A stretch of 64,000 nt of DNA from Geodermatophilus sabuli (GTDB taxonomy: Bacteria; Actinomycetota; Actinomycetes; Mycobacteriales; Geodermatophilaceae). Below are positions 53,708 through 60,913 of the stretch, piece by piece. Each line of letters begins with the position of its first letter. Position 1 is the stretch's first letter. The position numbers and the translations under genes are program-made. Location: assembly GCF_010686765.1 (NCBI RefSeq), contig NZ_JAAGWF010000022.1, positions 1-64,000 on the forward strand, written 5' to 3'. The notes beneath the pieces are model-generated. The model saw only the letters and a list, made by a program, of their open reading frames with translations. It did no database searches and was not told the DNA's origin.

Positions 53708-53956
53708 TCAGGCGACCGGGTGTCCCAGCGTGGTCTCGACCGTGGCCAGCCAGACGTACCAGGTGCGGTCGTCGTCCCCGGTGACGGGGACGGGGTCCCC
53801 GACGACGAGGCTGGACCAATCCGGCGCTCCGGCCGAGGCGCGGGCGGCGCTCGCGCGGAGCTGCTCGCGCAGACCGGCGACCGCCTGCTCCCGGTCGCAG
53901 GACCGGTGCGCCACCGTTGCGTGGAAGGTCACAGGGGGAGCGTCCGGCAAGACCAC
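53708..53956 (-). CDS. small hypothetical protein
   Basis: 82 aa beginning VVLPDAPPVTFHATVAHRSC and ending VWLATVETTLGHPVA. Mixed alpha/beta composition, no membrane segment. The GTG at 53956 is inferred from where codon bias becomes regular. No clear ribosome site. No family recognised. It sits between the repeat array and an inverted repeat. Confidence 0.55.
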   Translation of the reverse strand: MVLPDAPPVTFHATVAHRSCDREQAVAGLREQLRASAARASAGAPDWSSLVVGDPVPVTGDDDRTWYVWLATVETTLGHPVA

Positions 53957-53967
53957 GGCGTCTCGGT

Positions 53968-54037
53968 ATCCCCCAACTGAGGTGGCGCCGCGCCCTGTGC
54001 CCAGGCGGTCGGAACGGCGTCCCCCAGGTTGGGGGAT
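53968..54037. repeat. 10-bp inverted repeat around CCCCCAA motifs
   Basis: ATCCCCCAAC (53968-53977) is exactly complementary to GTTGGGGGAT (54028-54037). A compact hairpin CCCCCAGG-TTGGGGG lies inside the right arm. It separates the divergent small genes at 53956 and 54106, so it may be a shared operator. Confidence 0.5.
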
Positions 54038-54105
54038 GCCCGGAGGCCGGCTCCGGCGGGACCCTCTGCCTGTCACGACATACCACTGAAGCCGGGGGGC
54101 TCACG

Positions 54106-54276
54106 GTGCCGACATTGGACAGCGTCATGCGGTTGGTGCAGGACGAGCAGCAGATGACCGTCCCCGAACTCCGTGCGGCCGCTGCCGCACTCTGCGAGTG
54201 CCCGATGCAGCGGGACATGGCGGTGCTGACGGCGCGGCTGCGCGTGGCCTTCCAGCTGGAGAAGCTCGGCGCCTGA
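54106..54276 (+). CDS. small helical protein of unknown function
   Basis: 56 aa, predicted mostly helical (LDSVMRLVQDEQQM, VPELRAAAAAL), with two close cysteines in CECP. A GGGGGG run 6 nt before the GTG can act as ribosome site. Codon usage is normal for the genome. It faces the stand-alone receiver gene, which also ends in a Cys cluster. No family recognised. Confidence 0.6.
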   Translation: MPTLDSVMRLVQDEQQMTVPELRAAAAALCECPMQRDMAVLTARLRVAFQLEKLGA

Positions 54277-54314
54277 GCCCGCCGGCGCCTGGCCCGGACC
54301 AGGGTCGCGGGTGA

Positions 54315-54761
54315 TCAGGCGTCCGCGGCCTCGTCGAGGCAGCACGAACACCCGGCGACGACCGAACGGATGCACCGCAGCAACATCGCGGGGTCGGCGC
54401 TCTTCGAGACGAAACCGCGGGCGCCGGCGTCCAGGGCGGCCGGCCGGGCCTCGTCGCCCCGGCTGGTGAGGACGACCACCCGGGCGTCCGGTTGCGCCGC
54501 CAGCAGAGCCCGCGTCGCCGACAGTCCGTCCATCCCGGCCATGGTGAGGTCCATCAGGACGACGTCCGGCCGGAGTCGGTCCGCGGCGGCCACCACCTCC
54601 GAACCGTCCTCGCACTCACCGACGACGGTGATGTCGCCGGCGCCGCCCAGGAACTCGACCAGCGCCTCGCGCACACCGACGTGGTCGTCGACGACGAGCA
54701 GCCGGACCGCCCGCGTGGAGTCGCCGCGGTAGTGCCGGCAGGCATCGGCAACGGCACCCAT
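54315..54761 (-). CDS. stand-alone receiver-domain protein
   Basis: 148 aa. One REC domain with DDH near residue 24, the phospho-acceptor Asp in VVLMDLTMAGMDG, the Thr/Ser in VVLTSRG and the Lys in FVSKSADP. No output domain follows: the protein ends CSCCLDEAADA. A CheY-like or phosphorelay role is likely. AAGGAG lies 6 nt before the ATG. No kinase is adjacent. Its position near the tad and SipW-like genes makes surface regulation possible (weak inference). Confidence 0.9.
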   Translation of the reverse strand: MGAVADACRHYRGDSTRAVRLLVVDDHVGVREALVEFLGGAGDITVVGECEDGSEVVAAADRLRPDVVLMDLTMAGMDGLSATRALLAAQPDARVVVLTSRGDEARPAALDAGARGFVSKSADPAMLLRCIRSVVAGCSCCLDEAADA

Positions 54762-54868
54762 CTGCCGCTCCTTCCGGGGCACCGGTCCCGTGGAACGGGG
54801 GGTTGCTACCCCTGGCGGTCGACCGCCAGTCCTCGGCCCCGGCGACTGGAGCAGCGGGTGCCGACCGG

Positions 54869-55081
54869 CTACGGGGCCGTGCGCCCGCGTCCGGTGCGGT
54901 CGGCCGGCGGTCGGACGGCACCACCTGGTTCCGCTCCACGCGCCCGCGTGATCCAGCGGTCCTTCTCGGCGTTGGCCATGTCGGCCCAGTCCCAGGGGAC
55001 CACCCTGTCGACCCTGGCGAACCGCCATGCGTCGAACTCCCTCCGGCCGGAGAGTTCCTCCGCGTCGGTCCAGTCGCTCAC
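54869..55081 (-). CDS. small hypothetical protein
   Basis: 70 aa starting VSDWTDAEELSGRREFDAWR, with a Trp-rich middle (VPWDWADMANAEKDRW) and a basic, proline-rich tail. GGAGG is 4-5 nt before the GTG at 55081, a convincing ribosome site. No family recognised. It lies upstream of the receiver gene on the same strand and may share its transcript. Confidence 0.65.
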   Translation of the reverse strand: MSDWTDAEELSGRREFDAWRFARVDRVVPWDWADMANAEKDRWITRARGAEPGGAVRPPADRTGRGRTAP

Positions 55082-55306
55082 GAGCCCTCCTCGGGGGAAG
55101 AACGAGGGGTGTGGTCGCCCATGCTTCCCAGTGGGAGGCGACCTGTCGAGACCGCACCGTGACCTCGGGGGTGTGTCCACCACGGTCGGGACGGCGTTTC
55201 TTGCGGATTTCTCGCGGTTCCGTGGCGGGGGCCCTGCGGATCGGTGGCCAGTGTCGTCGGTGTGGCCGGGAGTACCCGGTCACGAAGCCCGGACGGAGGC
55301 ACCACC

Positions 55307-55915
55307 GTGACGATCAGCAGCAACTCCCGCCGCACGACCGCGAAGATCATCGGCTCGATCGGCGTCGTCGGTGCGGTTGCGGCCGTCGCCGGCCTCGGCA
55401 CCTTCGGCACCTTCACCGACAGCACCACCCCCGTGGACACCGGCGTGAAGAGCGGCGTGCTCTCCCTCGACCTGGGCATGCCGGCCCACACCGCCAACGT
55501 CCCCTTCGTCCCGGGCGGGCTCCTCCCCGGAGACGCCGCCACCGACCCGATCGACCTGGTGAACTCCGGCACGGTCCCGCTGAGCTCGGTCTCGTTGAAG
55601 GTCGTGGCCACCACGTCGAGCGTCCTGGACACCGACACGGTGAACGGGCTCCAGCTGACCGTGACGTCCTGTTCCGACCCGTGGACCGTGGCCGGCACCG
55701 GCTACACGTGCGCCGGCAGCGTGACCGACCTGTACTCGGGGCCGATCGTCATGGACGCGCCGCTCCTGGGTGCCGAGAGCCTCGAGGCCGGCGGCCGGGA
55801 CCACCTGCTGATCTCGGCAGCCCTCCCGGTCAGCGCCGGTGACACCTTCCAGAACGCGAAGACCGTGCTGTCCTTCGTCTTCACCGGGACGCAGCGCGGC
55901 GGCACCGCCCGCTGA
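55307..55915 (+). CDS. SipW/TasA-like secreted protein
   Basis: 202 aa. A signal peptide at about 12-45 ends in the LGTFGTFTDST motif typical of TasA/camelysin (SipW-dependent) signal peptides. The mature part is a beta-rich Ser/Thr domain with a Cys pair (SCSDPW...YTCAGS) and the DPIDLVNSGTVPLSSV strand usual in this group. In Bacillus such proteins form biofilm fibres. A dedicated SipW peptidase is not in the window. GGAGG precedes the GTG. Confidence 0.85.
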   Translation: MTISSNSRRTTAKIIGSIGVVGAVAAVAGLGTFGTFTDSTTPVDTGVKSGVLSLDLGMPAHTANVPFVPGGLLPGDAATDPIDLVNSGTVPLSSVSLKVVATTSSVLDTDTVNGLQLTVTSCSDPWTVAGTGYTCAGSVTDLYSGPIVMDAPLLGAESLEAGGRDHLLISAALPVSAGDTFQNAKTVLSFVFTGTQRGGTAR

Positions 55916-55951
55916 CCCCGGGCGGCCCGCCGCAGTGCGGGGCGGACTCGT

Positions 55952-55981
55952 GCGGTGCCGGTCCAGCAGGGCCGGCACCGC
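55952..55981. terminator. bidirectional terminator
   Basis: GCGGTGCCGG (55952-55961), 10-nt loop, CCGGCACCGC (55972-55981). It lies between the convergent SipW-like and tadE/F genes. Confidence 0.75.
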
Positions 55982-56016
55982 GCGAGGAGACCCGGCACCG
56001 GCGGCCGCTCTCCCGG

Positions 56017-56484
56017 TCAGCCGTCGACGTAGCGGTCCCGCTCGACGAGGAACTGCCCGGTGGCGGTGTTGGCGTCGATGAACTCCGGCAGCAGCGGGAT
56101 GCGGACGGTCACCGTCACGCAGACCGCGAACTCCTCCCCCGGCGTCAGAGTCGGCCGGTAGCTTCCCGCGGCGCCGCAGCCGGCACCGGCCGGGGCGTAG
56201 GCCACCCGGACGTCGGTGGCATCGATCGACTGGTCCGCCACCGCCAACCGCGCCGCGACCTCGGCCCGCGCGGCACCGGTCACCGGGTCCGGTGCGGTGC
56301 CCATGGCCCGGCCGGCCTCCCGCGCGGCCGCGGTCGAGGCGAACACCCCGCGCTGGACCGCCGAGAAGCCGGCGACGACGTAGACCAGCGGCACGAACAC
56401 CACGATCGCGATGAACACGAACTCGACCAGCGCCGAGCCCCGCTCCCCGTCCACGACGCCCAGGCGGGCCCGCAGCCACCTCAC
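56017..56484 (-). CDS. TadE/TadF-like pilus assembly pseudopilin
   Basis: 155 aa. The TadE-like signature GERGSALVEFVFIAIVVFVPLVYV is at about 13-37 (short basic segment, Glu in ALVEF, hydrophobic helix), followed by a periplasmic domain with a Cys pair (GCGA...FAVCVTV). It is a minor pseudopilin of the Flp/Tad system. GTGA overlap with the tadE gene upstream. It is the last gene of the tad cluster here. Confidence 0.88.
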   Translation of the reverse strand: MRWLRARLGVVDGERGSALVEFVFIAIVVFVPLVYVVAGFSAVQRGVFASTAAAREAGRAMGTAPDPVTGAARAEVAARLAVADQSIDATDVRVAYAPAGAGCGAAGSYRPTLTPGEEFAVCVTVTVRIPLLPEFIDANTATGQFLVERDRYVDG

Positions 56485-56933
56485 GCGGCCTCCTTGACCG
56501 CCCGCCCGGTCACCTCGACCGGCAGCAGGTTGCCCAGCCCGGCCAGCAGCGGGGGCACCGACCCCGAGCAGCGGACCACCACGAGGACCAGTCCGCTGCC
56601 GTCGACGTCCTCCACCGAGCTGCACACCAGCCCCTCCGCCGTCTGCACCGACGTCGCGCGCGCCACCACCGCGACGGTGTGGTCGGCGCCGGCCGACGAG
56701 TCCACGTCGGCGTTGGCCGCGTAGCGGGCGCCCTCCTGCGCGCTGGCGGTCACCACGTTCCGGACGTGCACGTAGACCGCCACCTGCAGCACCGCGAGCA
56801 GGAGGACGACGACCAGCACCGACACGAAGACGAACTCCACGACGGCGGCGCCCCGCTCGCCGGGCGGCCCCTCCGCCGGGCCAGGCGGCGAGCCTGCGAG
56901 TGGCGGGGGGCAGAGGGGGACCTCCTCAGCCAC
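56481..56933 (-). CDS. TadE-like pilus assembly pseudopilin
   Basis: 150 aa. The TadE motif GERGAAVVEFVFVSVLVVVLLL begins at about residue 26, followed by a periplasmic domain with a Cys pair (GLVCSSVED...VRCSGS). The first 25 residues (PPPLAGSPPGPAEGPP region) are encoded by a REP-like repeat and have no TadE counterpart. The start GTG overlaps the flp stop by 8 nt. Confidence 0.88.
   Translation of the reverse strand: MAEEVPLCPPPLAGSPPGPAEGPPGERGAAVVEFVFVSVLVVVLLLAVLQVAVYVHVRNVVTASAQEGARYAANADVDSSAGADHTVAVVARATSVQTAEGLVCSSVEDVDGSGLVLVVVRCSGSVPPLLAGLGNLLPVEVTGRAVKEAA
56870..56918. repeat. REP-like palindromic element, copy C, inside tadE
   Basis: Contains GCGAGCCTGCGAGTGG (56888-56903), identical to copy A at 2582. 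Flanking CCCCTCCGCC and GGCGGGGGG...AGGGG arms can pair. It lies within the 5' coding end of the tadE-like gene. Confidence 0.6.
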
Positions 56934-57132
56934 CGCTCGTGACGGAGGACAGTGCGTTGGTCACCGCGGCGACGATCGCCTCCCGGAACGGGATGAGGAT
57001 GGCCAGCACCAGCGCCGCCGTCATCACCGTGATCATGACCCAGCCCGGGACGTCGCCCCGCTCGGGATCCTCGCCTCGGAGCCGCTCGGCCAGCGCGGCC
57101 AGCGCCGCCAGGACCCCCGTGAGAGTCGGCAT
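56926..57132 (-). CDS. Flp/Fap-type pilin-like small protein
   Basis: 68 aa. A hydrophilic N-terminus with RGEDPERGDVPGWVMITV is followed by one hydrophobic helix and a short tail. The size, helix and place directly before tadE genes match the actinobacterial Flp/DUF4244-type pilin slot. AGGAAGGA lies 9 nt before the ATG. It is preceded only by the cut end of the F-domain gene, so its native promoter or operon leader has been separated by the integrated element. Confidence 0.8.
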   Translation of the reverse strand: MPTLTGVLAALAALAERLRGEDPERGDVPGWVMITVMTAALVLAILIPFREAIVAAVTNALSSVTSGG

Positions 57133-57164
57133 CGTGCGTCGTCCTTCCTGTCGTGTCCGCGGGC

Positions 57165-57239
57165 TCATCGCGCCAGCGAGACGATGCTGATCAGCCCCGG
57201 GAACAGGGCGAACAGAACGGTCACCGGCAGCACCCTGCC
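57165..57239 (-). pseudogene. 3' end of a TadB/TadC-type gene, truncated by the element
   Basis: The minus strand reads GRVLPVTVLFALFPGLISIV plus SLAR and TGA, a hydrophobic C-terminus of the type II secretion F-domain (TadB/TadC) family. It has no start codon and loses likeness at about 57240, where base composition also changes. In actinobacterial tad loci tadC precedes flp exactly here. The rest of the gene should lie beyond the element's right end, outside the window. Confidence 0.75.
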
Positions 57240-57262
57240 TGTCCCATACCGTAACGTTGATG
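57225..57262. other. probable attL region
   Basis: The junction between host coding sequence and element lies within this interval, just before the integrase ATG. A serine integrase core is only 2 bp, so the exact crossover cannot be read without attR. TACCGT at 57247-57252 lies here and is a -10 candidate for the integrase. Confidence 0.55.
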
Positions 57263-57263
57263 C

Positions 57264-58748
57264 ATGACCTCAAAGCGCGTCGTCCTCTACGCCCGACTGT
57301 CGACCTCGTCGGACGAGTCGGTCAGCATCGAGCGCCAGCTAGAGGCGGGACGCGACTACTGCCGGGCGAAGGGCTGGGAGGTCATCGGAGAGCACGTAGA
57401 CGACGGCGTCTCGGCGAGCGCCAACGCCCCAGAACACCGCAGGGGCTGGCAGGCCCTCCTCAACCGCCCGCGTGGGTCCTTCGACGTGGTCTTGATCTGG
57501 AAGGTCGACCGACTGGCCCGCAAGGTCATCGACTTCCTGCACGCCGATGAAGCCCTACAGGCCAAAGGTGCGGCGGTCGCATCGGTCAGCGACCCCATCG
57601 ACATGAGCACGGCCACCGGTCGGGCGTTCGCCACCATGCTTGCCGTCTTCGCGGAGATGGAAGCCGAGGCCATCCGAGCGCGGGTGAAGGCTGCCCGGCG
57701 GGCTCTGGTCAAGGCGGGACGGGTCCCTGGCGGAGCAGCACCGTTCGGCTACTACAACGCGCCCAATCCTGACGGGCCGGGCAAGGTGGTGGCAAAGGAC
57801 CCTGACACCATCGGTTTCGTCACGCAGGCAGCCGCTCGGGTGCTTCGCGGTGATTCGATGAACAGTGTGGCCGCCTACCTGGACGAGGTGGCACCGCGCA
57901 CGGGCCGAAAGAACTCGGCTGCCTACTGGACCATCACTGTCACAAAGCGCATGTTGCAGAATCCTATTCTGGCTGGCATGACGGCTCACAACCCCGGCAA
58001 CACCGGCAAGCAACGCGGCACCGAGGTTCTGCGCGACGAGACGGGCATGCCCATCATTCGTGAGGACCTGGCGATTCTCAGCATAGAGGAACACCGGGCA
58101 CTCACAGCTCGCCTTGCCGTTAGCGAGCCATACACAACACCGAATCCGTCCTACCTGGCCGGCCTGGTCTGGTGCGGGCACTGCAATCGCAGGATGTACC
58201 GCAATGCCAAGAGCATGAACGGCAAGAAGGTCCGCGTCTTTCAATGTCAGGGGAAGGAAGGATGCGGCCAGCAAGTCACCAATCTGGAGAGTATCGTCGA
58301 GAAGACGTTCTTGGACCGCTTCGGCAGCTTGCCGATGATGAGGTTGGAGCGTAGGGGAAGCGACCGGGACTTGGCTGAGGTCCATCACCAGATTTCCGAC
58401 ACCCTCGCTCGCATGTCCGAAGACGGCGCCGACGACGACGCACTGTTGGAGCGCCTTCAAGCTTTGAAGAGCCTCCGTTCAAAGGCGCCGGAGCCAGACC
58501 GCTTTGAGCCCATCCTGGATCAGACCGTCGCAGAGTGGTGGCAAACAGACCGACGAGAGGCATTGCTGAGCTACTTCACGGGCGTTCGACTGACCAGGGG
58601 CAAGGGAGGGCGCAACTTCGACCCCACCCGCCTGACCCTCATCGAGACGAGGCGAATTCGCATAGATCCTACGGTTGTCCCAATGGACGACCCGGACGCA
58701 ATTGCTGCGGCTATTCGGGAGTCAAAGCGGTCCCCAGAAGAGACTTAG
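57264..58748 (+). CDS. large serine recombinase (site-specific integrase)
   Basis: 494 aa. The N-terminal resolvase domain has nucleophile S13 (YARLSTSSDE) and the arginine-containing IERQ and KVDRLARK motifs. A recombinase domain covers about 165-270. A zinc ribbon follows, with CGHC near residue 305 and a second Cys pair in FQCQGKEGC. A C-terminal coiled segment ends the protein. Length and order match phiC31/Bxb1-type integrases. It probably inserted the element into the tad gene. The transcript would start within a few bases of the attL crossover. Confidence 0.95.
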   Translation: MTSKRVVLYARLSTSSDESVSIERQLEAGRDYCRAKGWEVIGEHVDDGVSASANAPEHRRGWQALLNRPRGSFDVVLIWKVDRLARKVIDFLHADEALQAKGAAVASVSDPIDMSTATGRAFATMLAVFAEMEAEAIRARVKAARRALVKAGRVPGGAAPFGYYNAPNPDGPGKVVAKDPDTIGFVTQAAARVLRGDSMNSVAAYLDEVAPRTGRKNSAAYWTITVTKRMLQNPILAGMTAHNPGNTGKQRGTEVLRDETGMPIIREDLAILSIEEHRALTARLAVSEPYTTPNPSYLAGLVWCGHCNRRMYRNAKSMNGKKVRVFQCQGKEGCGQQVTNLESIVEKTFLDRFGSLPMMRLERRGSDRDLAEVHHQISDTLARMSEDGADDDALLERLQALKSLRSKAPEPDRFEPILDQTVAEWWQTDRREALLSYFTGVRLTRGKGGRNFDPTRLTLIETRRIRIDPTVVPMDDPDAIAAAIRESKRSPEET

Positions 58749-59002
58749 GATTGTCCTGATGCCCACCCGGGGCGAAGGTGGCGGCGCGTCAACGGACGGC
58801 CCCCGCAAGGGCGACCCATACGACCCGCCACTGAGTGATGAATCGACTCAGGCGCTGAGTCAATCCATTGATGCGTGTTCCTATTATAACGTTGTGGTAA
58901 CACCTTTCCCTGCGCGCCAGATTGAACACGCGTCAGCCCCGAGCCGATGCAGGTTGACCACTGCTTGTCGTAAGGGAGAACTGCGCCCATCGAGTGAACT
59001 GC

Positions 59003-59033
59003 TTAGACACTAAACGAACCCATCGACTAAAGT
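59003..59033 (+). promoter_or_regulatory. leaderless promoter of the small resolvase
   Basis: TTAGAC (59003-59008), 19-bp spacer, TAAAGT (59028-59033), then 7 nt to the ATG at 59041. The 290-bp gap before it holds no gene I can support. Confidence 0.5.
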
Positions 59034-59040
59034 CCTAGCT

Positions 59041-59718
59041 ATGAAGCAGAGGTCAACCCGAGTCGTCGCTTACGTCCGAGTTAGTTCGGAAGAGCAGGCG
59101 ATGTCCGGTCTTGGGCTGGCTGACCAGCGTGCAACCATCCAGCGGGCCGCAGAGCTTCGCGGATGGCCTGACTTGACCTTTATCTCGGACGAGGGGTTCA
59201 GCGCCCGGAGCCTCGACCGTCCCGGTATCACCGACGCCCTCGGTCAGCTTGCTCATGGCCAGGCAGGCACTCTCGTGGTTGCCAAGCTTGACCGCCTCTC
59301 TCGCTCCCTCCTTGACTTCGCGCAGTTGATGGACACGGCCCGGCGACAGGGCTGGGAACTCGTCGTGCTTGACCTGGCTCTGGACACGAGCACTCCTAGC
59401 GGTGCCCTAATGGCAAACGTCATGGCCAGCTTCGCGGAGTATGAACGGGCCCTCATATCGCAGCGGACGTCAGCCGCGTTGCAGATGAAGAAGAGCCAGG
59501 GAGCGCGACTGGGCCGCCCACGCAGCTTGGACCCCGCCGTGTCGCAGCGCATAATGGCTGACCGCGCTGACGGATACTCCCTAACGGCCATCGCCAACGC
59601 TCTTAACAGTGACGGTGTGCCAACCGCGCGCGGAGGTCGCTGCTGGTTCCCAAGCACAGTCGCCGGGGTTCTGCGGTCAGTAGCGTTAGACCGTGAAGCC
59701 CAGGCCCGCTCTGCATAG
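59041..59718 (+). CDS. small serine recombinase, resolvase/invertase type
   Basis: 225 aa. Catalytic S15 (YVRVSSEEQ), the KLDRLSRSLLDF motif near 85 and the ASFAEYERALISQRT helix E are all present. A short C-terminal helix-turn-helix replaces the long C-domain of the neighbouring integrase (DGYSLTAIANALNSDGVPT). It could resolve dimers of a circular form or invert DNA. Having both recombinase sizes side by side is notable. Convergent with the HEPN-like gene. Confidence 0.93.
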   Translation: MKQRSTRVVAYVRVSSEEQAMSGLGLADQRATIQRAAELRGWPDLTFISDEGFSARSLDRPGITDALGQLAHGQAGTLVVAKLDRLSRSLLDFAQLMDTARRQGWELVVLDLALDTSTPSGALMANVMASFAEYERALISQRTSAALQMKKSQGARLGRPRSLDPAVSQRIMADRADGYSLTAIANALNSDGVPTARGGRCWFPSTVAGVLRSVALDREAQARSA

Positions 59719-59756
59719 GGCTAGTTCGGTCGCACGCCCGAGTGCGGCCATGTTGC

Positions 59757-60620
59757 TTATGAGGTCTCAGTTGCCTTGAATGGCTCGGAGAGATCTGACG
59801 GTGACGTCATTCCTGGGGGCAAGTCGTTTGGACCGGCCGGCAATCCAGACGCTTGACGTCGGCGGCGGTTAATCTCCTCCGCGTACCACCACATGGCAAA
59901 GATGATAGACTGCATCTGCGCGTCGGATACCCGGACTGGCTCACCCAGGGTAAGTTGCAGGTCTGGGCAATCGGCCAGTAGCCGCGCGTCTGCCGTGCCG
60001 CCCCGGTGGGCAACGACGTTTCGATAGCTTTTGGCGATGCGCAGGACGCTACGCACGTTGGCGTCAATGGGGCCGCCTAGGCCGATCGCATCAAGCACGG
60101 CTTCGAACTGACCGGCACCGATTTTCGCCGCTGAGCCTTGCTTCCGCTTCAACTCTTCGACGACGTGGCGCTTCTGTTCGAGGGCTCCTAAGGCCAGAAA
60201 TTGATTCAGTTCAACCTGGATCCTTGGAAACCCATCGGCGGTCACTCGCTCCGGATGAAGGTCAAGCCAAGACACACAGACGTCATCAATCATGGCCTCT
60301 AGCGCTCCCCACAAGCCCATCAACGCGTGGTTGTGAAGGAGGGGGAACCCTCGCTCAATTTCTTGCTCCGCAACGTCAGCACTTCGCTCAGCATCTTCGA
60401 GTCGAGCGGCATCATCTTGGGTCCATGCTGTAGTGCCCTGGCCAGACAGGTCTTTGATCCGCCGATTGATTTTTCGATAACCAACAACGGCTCTGGCTCC
60501 GCGTTCGGTAAGTTCGATCAGAGACATCGTATCCGCCGCGTACCGAAGGAAACCTGCTATCGCTTCCCGAGTCCGTTGCGACCCCGGGGGCTCTGAACTA
60601 GCCCCGCCCTGCGCCGCCAC
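59757..60620 (-). CDS. HEPN-like protein, possible RNase effector
   Basis: 287 aa, predicted all-helical. The C-terminal part carries R200-x4-H205 (SYRNVVAHRGG), the active-site motif of HEPN RNases, with a matching helix around LHNHALMGLWGALEAMIDD upstream. It resembles RiboL-PSP/MAE_28990-type HEPN proteins in outline. Such proteins act in abortive infection and toxin systems. The start GTG overlaps the preceding 100-aa gene by 23 nt. The family call is by motif only. Confidence 0.6.
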   Translation of the reverse strand: MAAQGGASSEPPGSQRTREAIAGFLRYAADTMSLIELTERGARAVVGYRKINRRIKDLSGQGTTAWTQDDAARLEDAERSADVAEQEIERGFPLLHNHALMGLWGALEAMIDDVCVSWLDLHPERVTADGFPRIQVELNQFLALGALEQKRHVVEELKRKQGSAAKIGAGQFEAVLDAIGLGGPIDANVRSVLRIAKSYRNVVAHRGGTADARLLADCPDLQLTLGEPVRVSDAQMQSIIFAMWWYAEEINRRRRQASGLPAGPNDLPPGMTSPSDLSEPFKATETS

Positions 60621-60900
60621 AAGTGCGACGGTACCAGCGCTCTATAGCCTGCCGCGACACCGGCTTGCGGCCCGCCGTCTGCTGCCCCAGGCTGCGTGCG
60701 GCCTCCTTCTGGATTAGAGGCCTCGACGCCTTCGTCCGCCACCACAGATGGCCTTCTAAGAGCCCACCGATTGGATTGCTACCGTGCGGTTCCGGAACCG
60801 GCTCAGCGGCCCTGTTAGCGTAATCGATATGGAACGGGCAAGTCCATTGGCGGCAATTGCACAGGCCGGGTAGGCGGTCCTGAGGCGGCTGGCGAGGCAC
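60598..60900 (-). CDS. small Cys-containing protein, possible DNA-binding
   Basis: 100 aa from a GTG 14 nt after the stop of the replication-like gene. The N-terminal CNCRQWTCPFH gives a C-x-C-x4-C-x2-H cluster that could bind metal. The C-terminal half (LIQKEAARSLGQQTAG...VSRQAIERWYRR) reads like a helix-turn-helix. Not recognised. Tight spacing on both sides argues for a real operon member. Confidence 0.55.
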   Translation of the reverse strand: MPRQPPQDRLPGLCNCRQWTCPFHIDYANRAAEPVPEPHGSNPIGGLLEGHLWWRTKASRPLIQKEAARSLGQQTAGRKPVSRQAIERWYRRTCGGAGRG

Positions 60901-60913
60901 GCCGTGCGCGTCT

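Noticed and set aside
57257-57550. Leaderless ORF from the ATG at 57260
   Set aside because: It is spaced ideally from TACCGT but is out of frame with the integrase and encodes an Arg/Pro-rich shadow peptide.
58759-59013. Small protein between the two recombinases
   Set aside because: A frame starting at 58759 has no ribosome site and irregular codon use. The promoter of the small resolvase overlaps its end.
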